Below are positions 17,910 through 26,163 of a DNA stretch of 64,000 bases, piece by piece. A program made the position numbers and the translations under genes. The notes below the pieces were generated by a model. It made no database searches, was not told the DNA's origin, and saw only the letters and a list, made by a program, of their open reading frames with translations. Origin of the DNA: Maricaulis sp965242785 (lineage in GTDB: Bacteria > Pseudomonadota > Alphaproteobacteria > Caulobacterales > Maricaulaceae); contig CBDETA010000001.1 in the NCBI GenBank assembly GCA_965242785.1, forward strand, positions 186,001 to 250,000, given 5' to 3'. Every line of letters begins with the position of its first letter. Position 1 is the stretch's first letter.

Positions 17910-17927
17910 CTCCCCCATTCGGGGGAG
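17910..17927. repeat. intergenic palindrome CTCCCCC-ATTC-GGGGGAG
   Basis: Perfect 7-bp stem with a 4-nt loop just after the NYN stop, with no T tail. Its stem resembles those at 23179-23201 and 61366-61381. Confidence 0.5.
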
Positions 17928-17979
17928 GCGTCGCTCCATCGCATGCGCTAGGTTGTCCCCCTCAGCCGAGGAGACGTCC

Positions 17980-18360
17980 ATGTTCGCCATCCTGCTGGCC
18001 AGCTTGAGCCTGACGACCGATTTTCCCGATGACCCGGAACAGTATTCCGCCTGGATGCAGCAGTCCTGTCGCATCCAGCAGATCCGGCGGTCAGGCGGTG
18101 AGACGGATGATCACGCGGCATTCTGCGCGTGCATGGATGACAGCCTGCGCGCCGGTTACAGTCCGGCAGCCTACCGGGCCATTGCCCTGGGGTCCCAGGG
18201 GGCCATCCAGGATGAGGCCATGGTCGATGACTGGGAAGCGGCGCGCGATGCCGCTCTGACCGAGGCGGCGGCCCTGCCGCAGGACGAGCAGGCTCAGCTT
18301 CAGCCGGTTCTGCAGGGGGCGCTCTCTTCCTGCCTCGGCCTGGCCTATCAGGGCGGTTGA
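17980..18360 (+). CDS. small exported protein of unknown function, 126 aa
   Basis: Seen: a short signal-like N-terminus (MFAILLASLSL) and a helical, acidic body with cysteines in QSCRIQQIRR, FCACMDD and SSCLGLA. The spaced Cys suggest disulfides in the periplasm. ATG at 17980 follows GAGGAGA at 17968-17974. No family recognised. It ends about 100 nt before the glycine riboswitch and is not obviously linked to the gcv genes. Confidence 0.7.
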   Translation: MFAILLASLSLTTDFPDDPEQYSAWMQQSCRIQQIRRSGGETDDHAAFCACMDDSLRAGYSPAAYRAIALGSQGAIQDEAMVDDWEAARDAALTEAAALPQDEQAQLQPVLQGALSSCLGLAYQGG

Positions 18361-18464
18361 ATCCTTCCCGATTAACCGCCTTGCGACATTGACTCTGCGG
18401 GCCGGAATCATAAGAGTCCGCCGCAATCGCGAACCGGGCCTTTTTCCGGCTTCAAGAGAGTAAC

Positions 18465-18667
18465 TCCCCGCGGGAGAGACCGGCGAATAAGCCGGCGCCG
18501 AAGGCGCAACCGCCCCGGAAACGCTCAGGCCGCAGGACCGCGGGGACGACAAAACGCTGGAAAGCGGATGAGGGTCACCTCATCCCACCGACGGAGCAAG
18601 TCCTCGGATCCCCGCGAAAGCGGGGACCTCGCTCAGGACGGAATCTCTCAGGTTATCGGGACAGCGG
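18465..18667 (+). ncRNA. tandem glycine riboswitch upstream of gcvT
   Basis: Two glycine aptamers in the leader of the gcv genes. Aptamer 1 (18465-18546): P1 arms TCCCCGCGG/CCGCGGGGA, the CGGGAGAGACCGGCG core, GCCGAAGGCGCAACCGCC and AACGCTCAGGCCGCAGGACCG. Aptamer 2 (about 18555-18667): GCTGGAAAGC start, a perfect 8-bp P2 (GGATGAGG/CCTCATCC), CCGACGGAGCAAGTCCT, then AATCTCTCAGGTTATCGGGACAGCGG. A palindrome (about 18606-18629) is inserted within the P3 stem GTCCT/AGGAC of aptamer 2. In the family, glycine binding turns on the cleavage genes. Very sure of the class. Confidence 0.95.
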
Positions 18668-18674
18668 GGGCATG

Positions 18675-18721
18675 GCTTGCAAGCGCTCTTTTGGGCTTGC
18701 GGGTGTGCACCCAACGCAAGG
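18675..18721 (+). promoter_or_regulatory. probable expression platform: exclusive hairpins covering the gcvT ribosome-binding site
   Basis: CTTGCG at 18696-18701 can pair with CGCAAG at 18715-18720, hiding the AAGGA that precedes the gcvT ATG. The overlapping GCTTGC at 18695-18700 can pair instead with GCAAGC at 18679-18684, which would free that site. This suggests translational control by the riboswitch; the pairing is visible, the function is inferred. Confidence 0.55.
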
Positions 18722-18730
18722 ACCCGATTG

Positions 18731-19828
18731 ATGACGCAGACCCTCCTGAAAACCCCGCTCCACGCGCTCCATGTCGAGCTTGGCGGCAAGATGGTGCCCT
18801 TCGCCGGCTATGACATGCCGGTGCAATACCCGCTCGGCATCATGGGCGAGCACAATCACTGCCGCGCCAAGGCCGGCCTGTTCGACGTCTCCCACATGGG
18901 CCAGGCGCGCTATGAAGGCGATGAAGCTGCGCTCGAGGCATTGATCACCGCAGATCTCTCGGCCCTCAATTCCGGCGAACAGAAATACACGCTCCTGCTC
19001 AATTCCAAGGGCGGGATCATGGACGATTTGATGGTCTCACGGCCTTGGGGCGAACATCTTTTCCTGGTCGTCAATGCTGCCACCAAGGACAATGACTTCG
19101 CCCATATCGAGGCCGCTACGGCCGGCAAGGGCAGGCTGGTGAAGCTGGAAGACCGCGCGCTGCTGGCGCTGCAGGGCCCGGCCGCCAAGGACGTGATGGC
19201 GCGCCTCTGCCCGGCCGCTTGCGAGATGATCTTCATGCAGTGCGGTGTGTTCACGTTGGACGGTGTCGAGGTCTTCATCTCCCGCTCCGGCTATACCGGC
19301 GAGGACGGGTTCGAGATTTCCATTCCGGCCGCCAAGGCGGAACAGATCGCGCGTCTCCTGTTGTCCCAGGACGAGGTCGAGGCCATCGGCCTGGGCGCCC
19401 GCGACAGCCTGCGCCTGGAAGCCGGTCTGTGCCTCTATGGCCACGACATGGACGAGAACCGCACCCCGGTCGAAGCCGCGCTGATCTGGGCCCTGGCGCG
19501 CACCCGCCGCGACAAGGGTGATTTCCCGGGCGCCGATGTCATCGCCAAACAGATCGAGGACAAGACCTGCCAGAAGCGGGTCGGCCTCAAACTCACCGGC
19601 GCACCCGCCCGCGAAGGCGCCGAAATCGCTGCCAAGGATGGTACGATCATCGGCACCGTCACCTCCGGCGGTTTTGGACCCACCGTCAACGGTCCGGTCG
19701 CCATGGGCTATATCGATCGCGGCTATCTTGAACCGGGCACCGAGGTCGACGTCCTCGTGCGCGGCAAGGCGCGTGCCGCCACCATCACCAAATTGCCGTT
19801 CGTTCCGGCGAACTTCTATCGCGGCTAG
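18731..19828 (+). CDS. gcvT: glycine cleavage system T protein (aminomethyltransferase), 365 aa
   Basis: Transfers the methylene group from lipoyl-GcvH-bound aminomethyl to tetrahydrofolate, releasing ammonia. Seen: ELGGKMVPFAGYDMPVQYP, DVSHMGQ, SRSGYTGEDGFEISIP, the folate-domain GARDSLRLEAGLCLYG, and C-terminal GGFGPTVNGPVAMGY. Full length for the family. ATG at 18731 follows CAAGGA in a structured leader controlled by the glycine riboswitch. First of four gcv genes. Confidence 0.97.
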   Translation: MTQTLLKTPLHALHVELGGKMVPFAGYDMPVQYPLGIMGEHNHCRAKAGLFDVSHMGQARYEGDEAALEALITADLSALNSGEQKYTLLLNSKGGIMDDLMVSRPWGEHLFLVVNAATKDNDFAHIEAATAGKGRLVKLEDRALLALQGPAAKDVMARLCPAACEMIFMQCGVFTLDGVEVFISRSGYTGEDGFEISIPAAKAEQIARLLLSQDEVEAIGLGARDSLRLEAGLCLYGHDMDENRTPVEAALIWALARTRRDKGDFPGADVIAKQIEDKTCQKRVGLKLTGAPAREGAEIAAKDGTIIGTVTSGGFGPTVNGPVAMGYIDRGYLEPGTEVDVLVRGKARAATITKLPFVPANFYRG

Positions 19829-19863
19829 TCCGCTCTATTTCCCTTGGGGCAGGAGTTGAAACC

Positions 19864-20229
19864 ATGACCACGCGTTACACCGAAGACCATGAATGGATCA
19901 CCGTCGACGGCGACATTGCCACCGTCGGCATCACCAATTACGCGGCTTGCCAGCTCGGCGATGTCGTTTTTGTCGAGCTGCCGGAAACCGGCAAGACCGT
20001 TTCAAAGGGCGACGAGTTCGCCGTTGTTGAATCGGTGAAGGCCGCTTCGGAGGTCTACGCTCCCGTCGATGGCGAGATCGTCGCCATCAATGACGCCCTC
20101 GAGGGCGAGCCGGCCAAGGTCAATGAAGACCCGTCCGGCGAAGGCTGGTTCGTCAAGATCAAGCTCTCCGACGCCTCCCAGCTCGACGGCCTGATGGACG
20201 AAGCCGCCTACACCGCACACACCGCTTAA
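19864..20229 (+). CDS. gcvH: glycine cleavage system H protein, 121 aa
   Basis: Lipoyl carrier that shuttles the aminomethyl group between GcvP, GcvT and the L protein. Seen: the whole small beta-barrel lipoyl domain, with the lipoylated Lys in FAVVESVKAASEVYAPVDG and NEDPSGEGWFVKIK at the end. ATG at 19864 behind GGAG; 35 nt after gcvT and 12 nt before gcvPA. Confidence 0.97.
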   Translation: MTTRYTEDHEWITVDGDIATVGITNYAACQLGDVVFVELPETGKTVSKGDEFAVVESVKAASEVYAPVDGEIVAINDALEGEPAKVNEDPSGEGWFVKIKLSDASQLDGLMDEAAYTAHTA

Positions 20230-20241
20230 GGCTGAAAACGC

Positions 20242-21585
20242 ATGCGTTACCTCCCCCACACAGATGCCGACCGGAAGGCGATGCTCGACACGATCGGTGT
20301 CGCCTCCATCGACGATTTGTTCCAGGACGTGCCCGAAGCGGCGCGGCTGGACGGTCTGATTGATCTGCCGACCAAGCAGACCGAGCTGCAGGTCGAACGG
20401 GCGCTATCCAAACTGGCCGGCCAGAACATCGCTGCCAGCCAGGCGCCCTTCTTTGTGGGGGCCGGGGCCTACAAGCACCACATTCCCGCGACGGTGGACC
20501 ATCTGATCCAGCGTTCCGAATTCCTGACGGCCTACACGCCCTACCAGCCGGAAATCTCGCAGGGCACGCTGCAGACCCTGTTCGAATTCCAGACCCAGGT
20601 CGCGCTTCTGACCGGCATGGATGTGGCCAATGCCTCCATGTATGACGGTTCCACGGCCTGCGCCGAGGCGGTCATGATGGCCGCCCGCGTCACCCGCCGG
20701 AACAAGGCCGTGATGGCCGGCGGCGTGCACCCGCACTATGTCGAGGCCTCCAAGACGCTGGCCAAGTATTCCGACGTCAAGATCACCGTCACCGATCCGG
20801 GCAAGGCCGATCTCTCCGACGTCATCGCTGCCATCGATGAGGACACATCTTGCGTTGTCGTGCAGACCCCGGACGTGTTCGGCCGCCTGCATGATCTGCG
20901 CGAGATCTCGAAGATCGCCCACGAGAAGGGCGCGCTGGTCATTGCCGCCTTCACCGAATGCGTCTCGCTGGGCCTGGTGGAAAGCCCGGGTGCCATGGGC
21001 GCCGACATCGCCGTGGGCGAGGGCCAGTCGATCGGCGTCGGCCTCAATTTCGGCGGACCCTATGTCGGCCTCTTCGCCTGCAAGGACGACCGCCGCTTCA
21101 TCCGCCAGATGCCGGGCCGCCTGGCCGGCGAGACCGTCGATGCCGATGGCCGCCGCGGCTATGTGCTCACCCTGTCGACGCGCGAACAGCATATCCGCCG
21201 CGACAAGGCGACCTCGAACATCTGCACCAATTCCGGCCTGTGCTCGCTGGCCTGGACCATCCACATGACGCTGCTGGGCGAGAAGGGCATCACCACGCTG
21301 GCCCGCCTCAATCACGAGACCGCCTGCGATCTGGCCGACCTTCTGGCCACCGTCCCGGGCGTACGTGTGGTCAATCAGAGCTTCTTCAACGAGTTCACCA
21401 TCGAACTGCCGAAAAATGCCGACGAGGTCGTCAACGACCTCGCCCGTGTCGGCGTGCTGGGCGGTGTGCCCGCCAGCCGCCTCTTCCCCGGCCAGTTCGA
21501 GAATTATCTGATCGTCGCCGCCACCGAGACCAACACGCCGGAAGATCTCGAAATCTTCGCCAAGGCGCTGGCAGGAGTGCTGTAA
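20242..21585 (+). CDS. gcvPA: glycine dehydrogenase (decarboxylating) subunit 1, 447 aa
   Basis: One half of the split P protein; with GcvPB it decarboxylates glycine using PLP. Seen: MRYLPHTDADRKAML, the FFVGAGAYKHHIPATVDHL block, PYQPEISQGTLQ, SMYDGSTACAEAVMMAAR and EGQSIGVGLNFGGPYVGL, all typical of subunit 1. The PLP-binding Lys is in the other subunit. Its stop overlaps the gcvPB leader (1 nt gap), so the two are translationally coupled. Confidence 0.97.
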   Translation: MRYLPHTDADRKAMLDTIGVASIDDLFQDVPEAARLDGLIDLPTKQTELQVERALSKLAGQNIAASQAPFFVGAGAYKHHIPATVDHLIQRSEFLTAYTPYQPEISQGTLQTLFEFQTQVALLTGMDVANASMYDGSTACAEAVMMAARVTRRNKAVMAGGVHPHYVEASKTLAKYSDVKITVTDPGKADLSDVIAAIDEDTSCVVVQTPDVFGRLHDLREISKIAHEKGALVIAAFTECVSLGLVESPGAMGADIAVGEGQSIGVGLNFGGPYVGLFACKDDRRFIRQMPGRLAGETVDADGRRGYVLTLSTREQHIRRDKATSNICTNSGLCSLAWTIHMTLLGEKGITTLARLNHETACDLADLLATVPGVRVVNQSFFNEFTIELPKNADEVVNDLARVGVLGGVPASRLFPGQFENYLIVAATETNTPEDLEIFAKALAGVL

Positions 21586-21586
21586 G

Positions 21587-23161
21587 ATGGGCATGAACAC
21601 ACAAGGCCGTCCCACCCGCATGGCCGAGAACATCGCCACCGGCGGCTATGCCGACACGGTTTCCGGTTCGCGCGGTCTGGAACAGGCCGAACCGCTGATC
21701 TTCGAGCGGGGCAATCTGGAGCATTGCGGCGTCGACCTGCCGGAGCCCAAGGGGACCGCATCCCGCCTGGGCGGGCTGGAGCGGGCCGGCCAGATCGGCC
21801 TGCCGGGCCTCGCCGAGCCGGAGACGATGCGCCACTATGTGCGCCTGTCGCGGAAGAATTACGCCATCGATCTGGGTCTCTACCCGCTCGGCTCTTGCAC
21901 GATGAAGCACAATCCGCGTCTCAACGAGAAGATCGCCCGCCTGCCGGGCTTTGCCGATGTGCACCCGCTGCAGCCGGCCTCCACCGTGCAGGGCGCTTAT
22001 GCGCTGATCGGCGAGCTGGCCCACTGGCTGATGACGCTGACCGGCACCAATGCCGTGGCGATGTCGCCCAAGGCCGGCGCCCATGGCGAGTTCTGCGGCA
22101 TGATGGCGATCCGCGCCAAGCTGGATGCTGACGGCCAGACCCACCGCCGCCGCGTCCTGGTGCCGGAAAGTGCCCACGGCACCAATCCGGCCACCGCCGT
22201 CCAGTGCGGCTTCGTCTGCGACGAGATCCCGGCCGACAAGACCGGCCGTGTCGACATGGAAGCCTTCAAGGCTAAGCTGGGCGATGATGTCGCCGGCATC
22301 ATGCTGACCAACCCGAACACCTGCGGCCTGTTCGAGCGTGACATCCGCGAGATCGCCGACCTGATCCATGAGGCGGGCGGCTATTTCTACTGCGATGGCG
22401 CCAATTTCAACGCCATTGTCGGCCGCGTGCGTCCGGGCGATCTGGGCATCGATGCGATGCACATCAACCTGCACAAGACCTTCTCCACCCCGCATGGCGG
22501 TGGCGGCCCGGGCTCCGGCCCCACGGTCCTGTCCGAAGCGCTGGCCCCGTTCGCGCCGGTCCCCTTCGTCCAGCAGACCGAGAAGGGCAGCTGGGAGATG
22601 GTCGAGCATGCCGAACACGCCGAAGGCACGCCCTTTGGCCGCATGGCCGCCTTCCACGGCCAGATGGGCATGTTCACCCGTGCGCTCACCTACATGATGA
22701 GCCATGGTTCGGACGGGCTGCGCCAGGTGGCCGAGGACGCCGTCCTCAACGCCAACTACATCCTGGCCCGCCTCAAGCACGTCATGACCCCGGCCTTCGA
22801 AGGTACGTGCATGCACGAAGCCCTGTTTGACGACCGCTTCCTCAAGGACACCGGCGTCTCCACCCTCGATTTCGCCAAGGCGATGATCGATGAGGGCTAT
22901 CACCCGATGACCATGTATTTCCCGCTGGTCGTCCACGGGGCCATGCTGATCGAGCCGACCGAGACGGAATCCAAGAGCGGCCTGGACCGTTTCACCGACG
23001 TGCTGGAAGCGCTCGCCATTGCGGCCAAGGCCGGCGAGAAAGACCGTTTCCTCGCCGCCCCGGTCCACGCCCCGACCAAACGCCTCGACGAAACCCGCGC
23101 CGCCCGCCAGCCCGTCCTGCGCTGGACCCCGCCGGCGGACGAACTGGAAGCCGCCGAGTAA
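21587..23161 (+). CDS. gcvPB: glycine dehydrogenase (decarboxylating) subunit 2, 524 aa
   Basis: Catalytic half of the split P protein. Seen: YPLGSCTMKHNPRLNE, SAHGTNPATAVQCGF, and the PLP Lys in HINLHKTFSTPHGGGGPG. ATG at 21587 lies 1 nt after the gcvPA stop, with CAGGAG at about 21572-21577 inside gcvPA. Ends at 23161 before back-to-back hairpins. The gene for the L protein (lipoamide dehydrogenase) is not in the window. Confidence 0.97.
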   Translation: MGMNTQGRPTRMAENIATGGYADTVSGSRGLEQAEPLIFERGNLEHCGVDLPEPKGTASRLGGLERAGQIGLPGLAEPETMRHYVRLSRKNYAIDLGLYPLGSCTMKHNPRLNEKIARLPGFADVHPLQPASTVQGAYALIGELAHWLMTLTGTNAVAMSPKAGAHGEFCGMMAIRAKLDADGQTHRRRVLVPESAHGTNPATAVQCGFVCDEIPADKTGRVDMEAFKAKLGDDVAGIMLTNPNTCGLFERDIREIADLIHEAGGYFYCDGANFNAIVGRVRPGDLGIDAMHINLHKTFSTPHGGGGPGSGPTVLSEALAPFAPVPFVQQTEKGSWEMVEHAEHAEGTPFGRMAAFHGQMGMFTRALTYMMSHGSDGLRQVAEDAVLNANYILARLKHVMTPAFEGTCMHEALFDDRFLKDTGVSTLDFAKAMIDEGYHPMTMYFPLVVHGAMLIEPTETESKSGLDRFTDVLEALAIAAKAGEKDRFLAAPVHAPTKRLDETRAARQPVLRWTPPADELEAAE

Positions 23162-23178
23162 GAGAACAGGGCACCTTT

Positions 23179-23263
23179 CCTCCCCAACAGCGTTGGGGAG
23201 GGGGGCCGGCCGAAGCCCGAAGGGCGAAGGCGGGTGGAGGGGCCGCCGGGCACAGCCCGGCGG
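23179..23263. repeat. two intergenic palindromes between convergent genes
   Basis: CCTCCCCAAC/GTTGGGGAGG (23179-23201, loop AGC) and CCGCCGGGC/GCCCGGCGG (23243-23263, loop ACA) are perfect stems separated by G/A-rich sequence. They lie between gcvPB and the DUF4175 gene and could block transcription from both sides, although no T run follows. Likely a dispersed extragenic element. Confidence 0.6.
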
Positions 23264-23298
23264 ACTGTCCGCGACAGGCTTCACCCATCCAAGCCGCC

Positions 23299-25848
23299 TT
23301 AGAACCGGTCCAGGAGCCGCTCGATATAGTCCAGCTCTTCCTGGGTCAGGCCGCTTTCGGCGGCGCGGTCGCGCAGGCGTTGCAGGATGTCGCGGGCCCG
23401 GGCGCGTGACATTTCCTCGGGAATCTCGACGCCGGAACCATCGGCGAAGGCCCCTTCGGCCGGGCGGCCCAGCGGGTCGCGATTGTCTTCGCCTTCGCCC
23501 ATCCGGCCCTGGCCGTCCTGCATGCGTTCGAGCAGTTCACGGGCCAGTTCCTCGGCGCCGGCGCGCAGATCGGCCAGCGCCTGTTCCTGCGCAGCGAGGG
23601 CCGCATCCGTATCGCCTTCGCGCAGGGCCCGTTCGGCGTCGCGCATCGCCTGACCGGCCTGGCCCAGGCTTTCCTGACCGCCTTCGCCGGGCACGCTTTC
23701 GGCGCTTTCACCGAAACGCTCGGCCAGCGCACCCTGGGCGTCGGCCAGCTGCTGGGTGGAGGACGCGCCACCGCTCTGGTTTTCCGCCAGCGATTGGGGA
23801 CCCTGACCCGGCTGGCTGCTTTGCGGTTGTCCGCCCTCGCCACCGGTCTGACCGCCCGATTGCTGCTGCTGGTTCATCCCGAAGGTCTGGTCCTGCAGGT
23901 CGCGCTGTTCGCCGATCATCTCACCCAGCTCTTCCAGCGCCTCGCGCATGGCCTGGGAAATGGGGTCGTCCTGTCCGCCTTCGCCACTGCCCTGGGTCAG
24001 TTGCATCTGCATGTTGCGCAGCAATTCGGTGAGCGCCGCGAGGGCCTGGCGCGCCTCGGCGGTATCACCCAGTTCGGCGGCCTCGCGCAGGGCTTCCAGC
24101 ATTTCCTGCAGGGCCGCATTGTCGATCGAGGGACCATTGCCGCCCTCGGCCATATTGCCCTCTTCGGCGGCCTCTCGGGCCAGCGCGGCCATGTAATTGG
24201 CCATCGCCTCCTCATAGGCATCGAACAGGGCGGCGAGTTCGGTTTCGTCGGCGCCGCGCGCCAGGGCTTCGGCCAGCGCCCGTTCGGCGGCGCGCAGGGC
24301 AGCCTCGGCATCGGCCAGCGAGCCCAGCTCGGCGCGCAGGGCGATATTCCACAGATCGTCTTCCAGACCGGCCAGGTCGGCCTGGTCCCGCGCGCGGCGC
24401 AGCCGGTGCACGGTTTCGCGCAGGCCCAGATAGACGATGGGATCATCGAAGAAATGAACCGGGGCGTCGGAGATGGCATTCAGCGCCCGGGTCGCGTGCT
24501 GCAGCCCTTCCGGCGCACGCTCGATGCGGCGGGCCGGCTCGTCGGACAGATAGAGCGGTCCGGGCGGAATATCCTCGCGATACATCACCGGCCGGTCTTC
24601 CAACGGCGCATAGGCGGCATCGGCGGCCATCACGGCGCGGCGCTGCTCGGCCACGGCCCGCGCCAGCGCGTCCAGGAAGACCCGTTCCGGCAAGGTCACA
24701 CCCAGCGACGGCGATACGCCTTCATTGCCGGCAGCGTCCATCGCCAGCATGCGAATGGTCACACGCGATCCGGCCAGCCGGTGTCGCGCCGTCTCCAGCC
24801 GGGTGCCAAAGCCTTCGCCCTCGGTCAGCGGCGTCACCGACAATTCGTCGATCTCCAGCCGCTCCCAGGGGGCTTCAGCATTGTCTTCCGGGCGCAGTTC
24901 CAGCGCGTAGCCGGTGGCGCCATAATCGTCGCGAACCGAGAATTGCAGGTCCAGTTCGCCGGCGGCCGTGGCATCGGGAACCGCCAGCAGGCGCACGATC
25001 GGGGCTTCGTCGGGCAGGGCGGCAATGGTCCAGGTCTCGCGCGTGCCCGGCGCGGACAGGCGCACCGTGGCATCGCTGCGGATCGGGGCGCGCACTTCCC
25101 ACACCCCGTCGCCAATGGCGCTGGCCTCGGCACGGCGGCGTCCATCCGCGTCGCGGACGGTCAGATTGGGCATGCGGCGGCTGCCGGCAATGCGGGCAAC
25201 AAAGTTGGCGCCCGCCGGCGCTTCGACATTGCGGTCTGTCTCGGTCAGGAAGACCGGTGCCCGGCCGGTATAGGCCGGCGGGTCGATCCAGGCGTCGATG
25301 TTGAGCGGTTCGCCACCGGCGATGATCGGCGCGAAACCGAAAGCCTCGTCCAGCCGGTCGCGCGCGGCGGGTCCGGCGATCAGCCAGGACGTCGCCAGCA
25401 GCACGGCCAGAACGCCCCGCAGGGCCCAGGCATCAAAGCGGGCCCAGGCCGCGCGGGGGCGGCGGGCGCGCGCCGTTGCCAGGCGCTGTTCCATGCGCCG
25501 GCGGTGTTCCTGCCAGACCGAGCGCGAAACCGGGTCACTGTCGGTCGGGGCATCGCTCAGGGCTTCATGCGGACGGGCCGGAATGCCGCTGTCTTCCTCG
25601 ACCCGGCGGGCAATCTCGTCGTGGTCCGGCCAGCGGAATTTTCGCGTACCGCGCCCGGTCTGCCAGACGATGAAACCGATCGTCGCCGCGGCGAAAAGGA
25701 CGCGCCAGGGATCGCCGACCATGTCCCACAGGCCCAGAAGGGCCAGAACCGCAAACACGGACAGGCCCGCCAGTACCGGCCACAGCACCGGTACGGCGCG
25801 TTCCCAGAGCAGGGCCAGGCCCGCCACGATCAAGGACACTCGACGCAT
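23299..25848 (-). CDS. DUF4175 / TIGR02302 family membrane protein, 849 aa
   Basis: Large alphaproteobacterial protein of unknown function. Seen: two N-terminal membrane segments (VLWPVLAGLSVFAVLALLGLW and LFAAATIGFIVWQ) and a third near 165-185 (LAVLLATSWLIAG), then a long periplasmic part with Ig-like strands (IDAWIDPPAYTGRAP, LSAPGTRETWTI), an Ala/Glu-rich helical region, a Gln/Gly/Ser linker around 660-700 and a helical C-terminus (ELDYIERLLDRF). In related genomes it sits beside lysA and argH; here it follows the LptM-like gene directly. Probably envelope-related. Confidence 0.9.
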   Translation of the reverse strand: MRRVSLIVAGLALLWERAVPVLWPVLAGLSVFAVLALLGLWDMVGDPWRVLFAAATIGFIVWQTGRGTRKFRWPDHDEIARRVEEDSGIPARPHEALSDAPTDSDPVSRSVWQEHRRRMEQRLATARARRPRAAWARFDAWALRGVLAVLLATSWLIAGPAARDRLDEAFGFAPIIAGGEPLNIDAWIDPPAYTGRAPVFLTETDRNVEAPAGANFVARIAGSRRMPNLTVRDADGRRRAEASAIGDGVWEVRAPIRSDATVRLSAPGTRETWTIAALPDEAPIVRLLAVPDATAAGELDLQFSVRDDYGATGYALELRPEDNAEAPWERLEIDELSVTPLTEGEGFGTRLETARHRLAGSRVTIRMLAMDAAGNEGVSPSLGVTLPERVFLDALARAVAEQRRAVMAADAAYAPLEDRPVMYREDIPPGPLYLSDEPARRIERAPEGLQHATRALNAISDAPVHFFDDPIVYLGLRETVHRLRRARDQADLAGLEDDLWNIALRAELGSLADAEAALRAAERALAEALARGADETELAALFDAYEEAMANYMAALAREAAEEGNMAEGGNGPSIDNAALQEMLEALREAAELGDTAEARQALAALTELLRNMQMQLTQGSGEGGQDDPISQAMREALEELGEMIGEQRDLQDQTFGMNQQQQSGGQTGGEGGQPQSSQPGQGPQSLAENQSGGASSTQQLADAQGALAERFGESAESVPGEGGQESLGQAGQAMRDAERALREGDTDAALAAQEQALADLRAGAEELARELLERMQDGQGRMGEGEDNRDPLGRPAEGAFADGSGVEIPEEMSRARARDILQRLRDRAAESGLTQEELDYIERLLDRF

Positions 25849-25917
25849 GCGGAAAATCTAGCACGCTCGCGGCATTACACGAGGGCGCTGCGCATTACGA
25901 TTTTGAGAGCCCAAGGG

Positions 25918-26127
25918 TCAGTTGCCCCCATTGTCCTCGTCGGCGTCGTCCGCGTCAGGCGTGTCGGACGTGTCATCCGTGTCCCCGGACGGTTGGCCGC
26001 GCTCGGCCTGGTAGTCGCCGGGATTGCCCCACATGGGCTCGGGACGTTCCAGACTGCCGCGCAGGCCGCAGCCGGACAGGGCCAGGGCGCCAAGCAGGAG
26101 GATCAGGGCGGAGGATTTGCGCGTCAT
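25918..26127 (-). CDS. short LptM-type lipoprotein, 69 aa
   Basis: Seen: signal with lipobox L-S-G-C (ALALSGCGLRGSLERP), then a disordered, Asp-rich tail. The C-G-L-R-G-x-L pattern matches the LptM/LppL lipoproteins usually encoded between argH and lysA; LptM helps assemble the LPS export machine LptDE. Start at ATG 26127. It follows argH by 36 nt on the same strand. Confidence 0.88.
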   Translation of the reverse strand: MTRKSSALILLLGALALSGCGLRGSLERPEPMWGNPGDYQAERGQPSGDTDDTSDTPDADDADEDNGGN

Positions 26128-26163
26128 CTCGGGTCTTCCCTTACTTGTCCAGGCGTTACTTGC

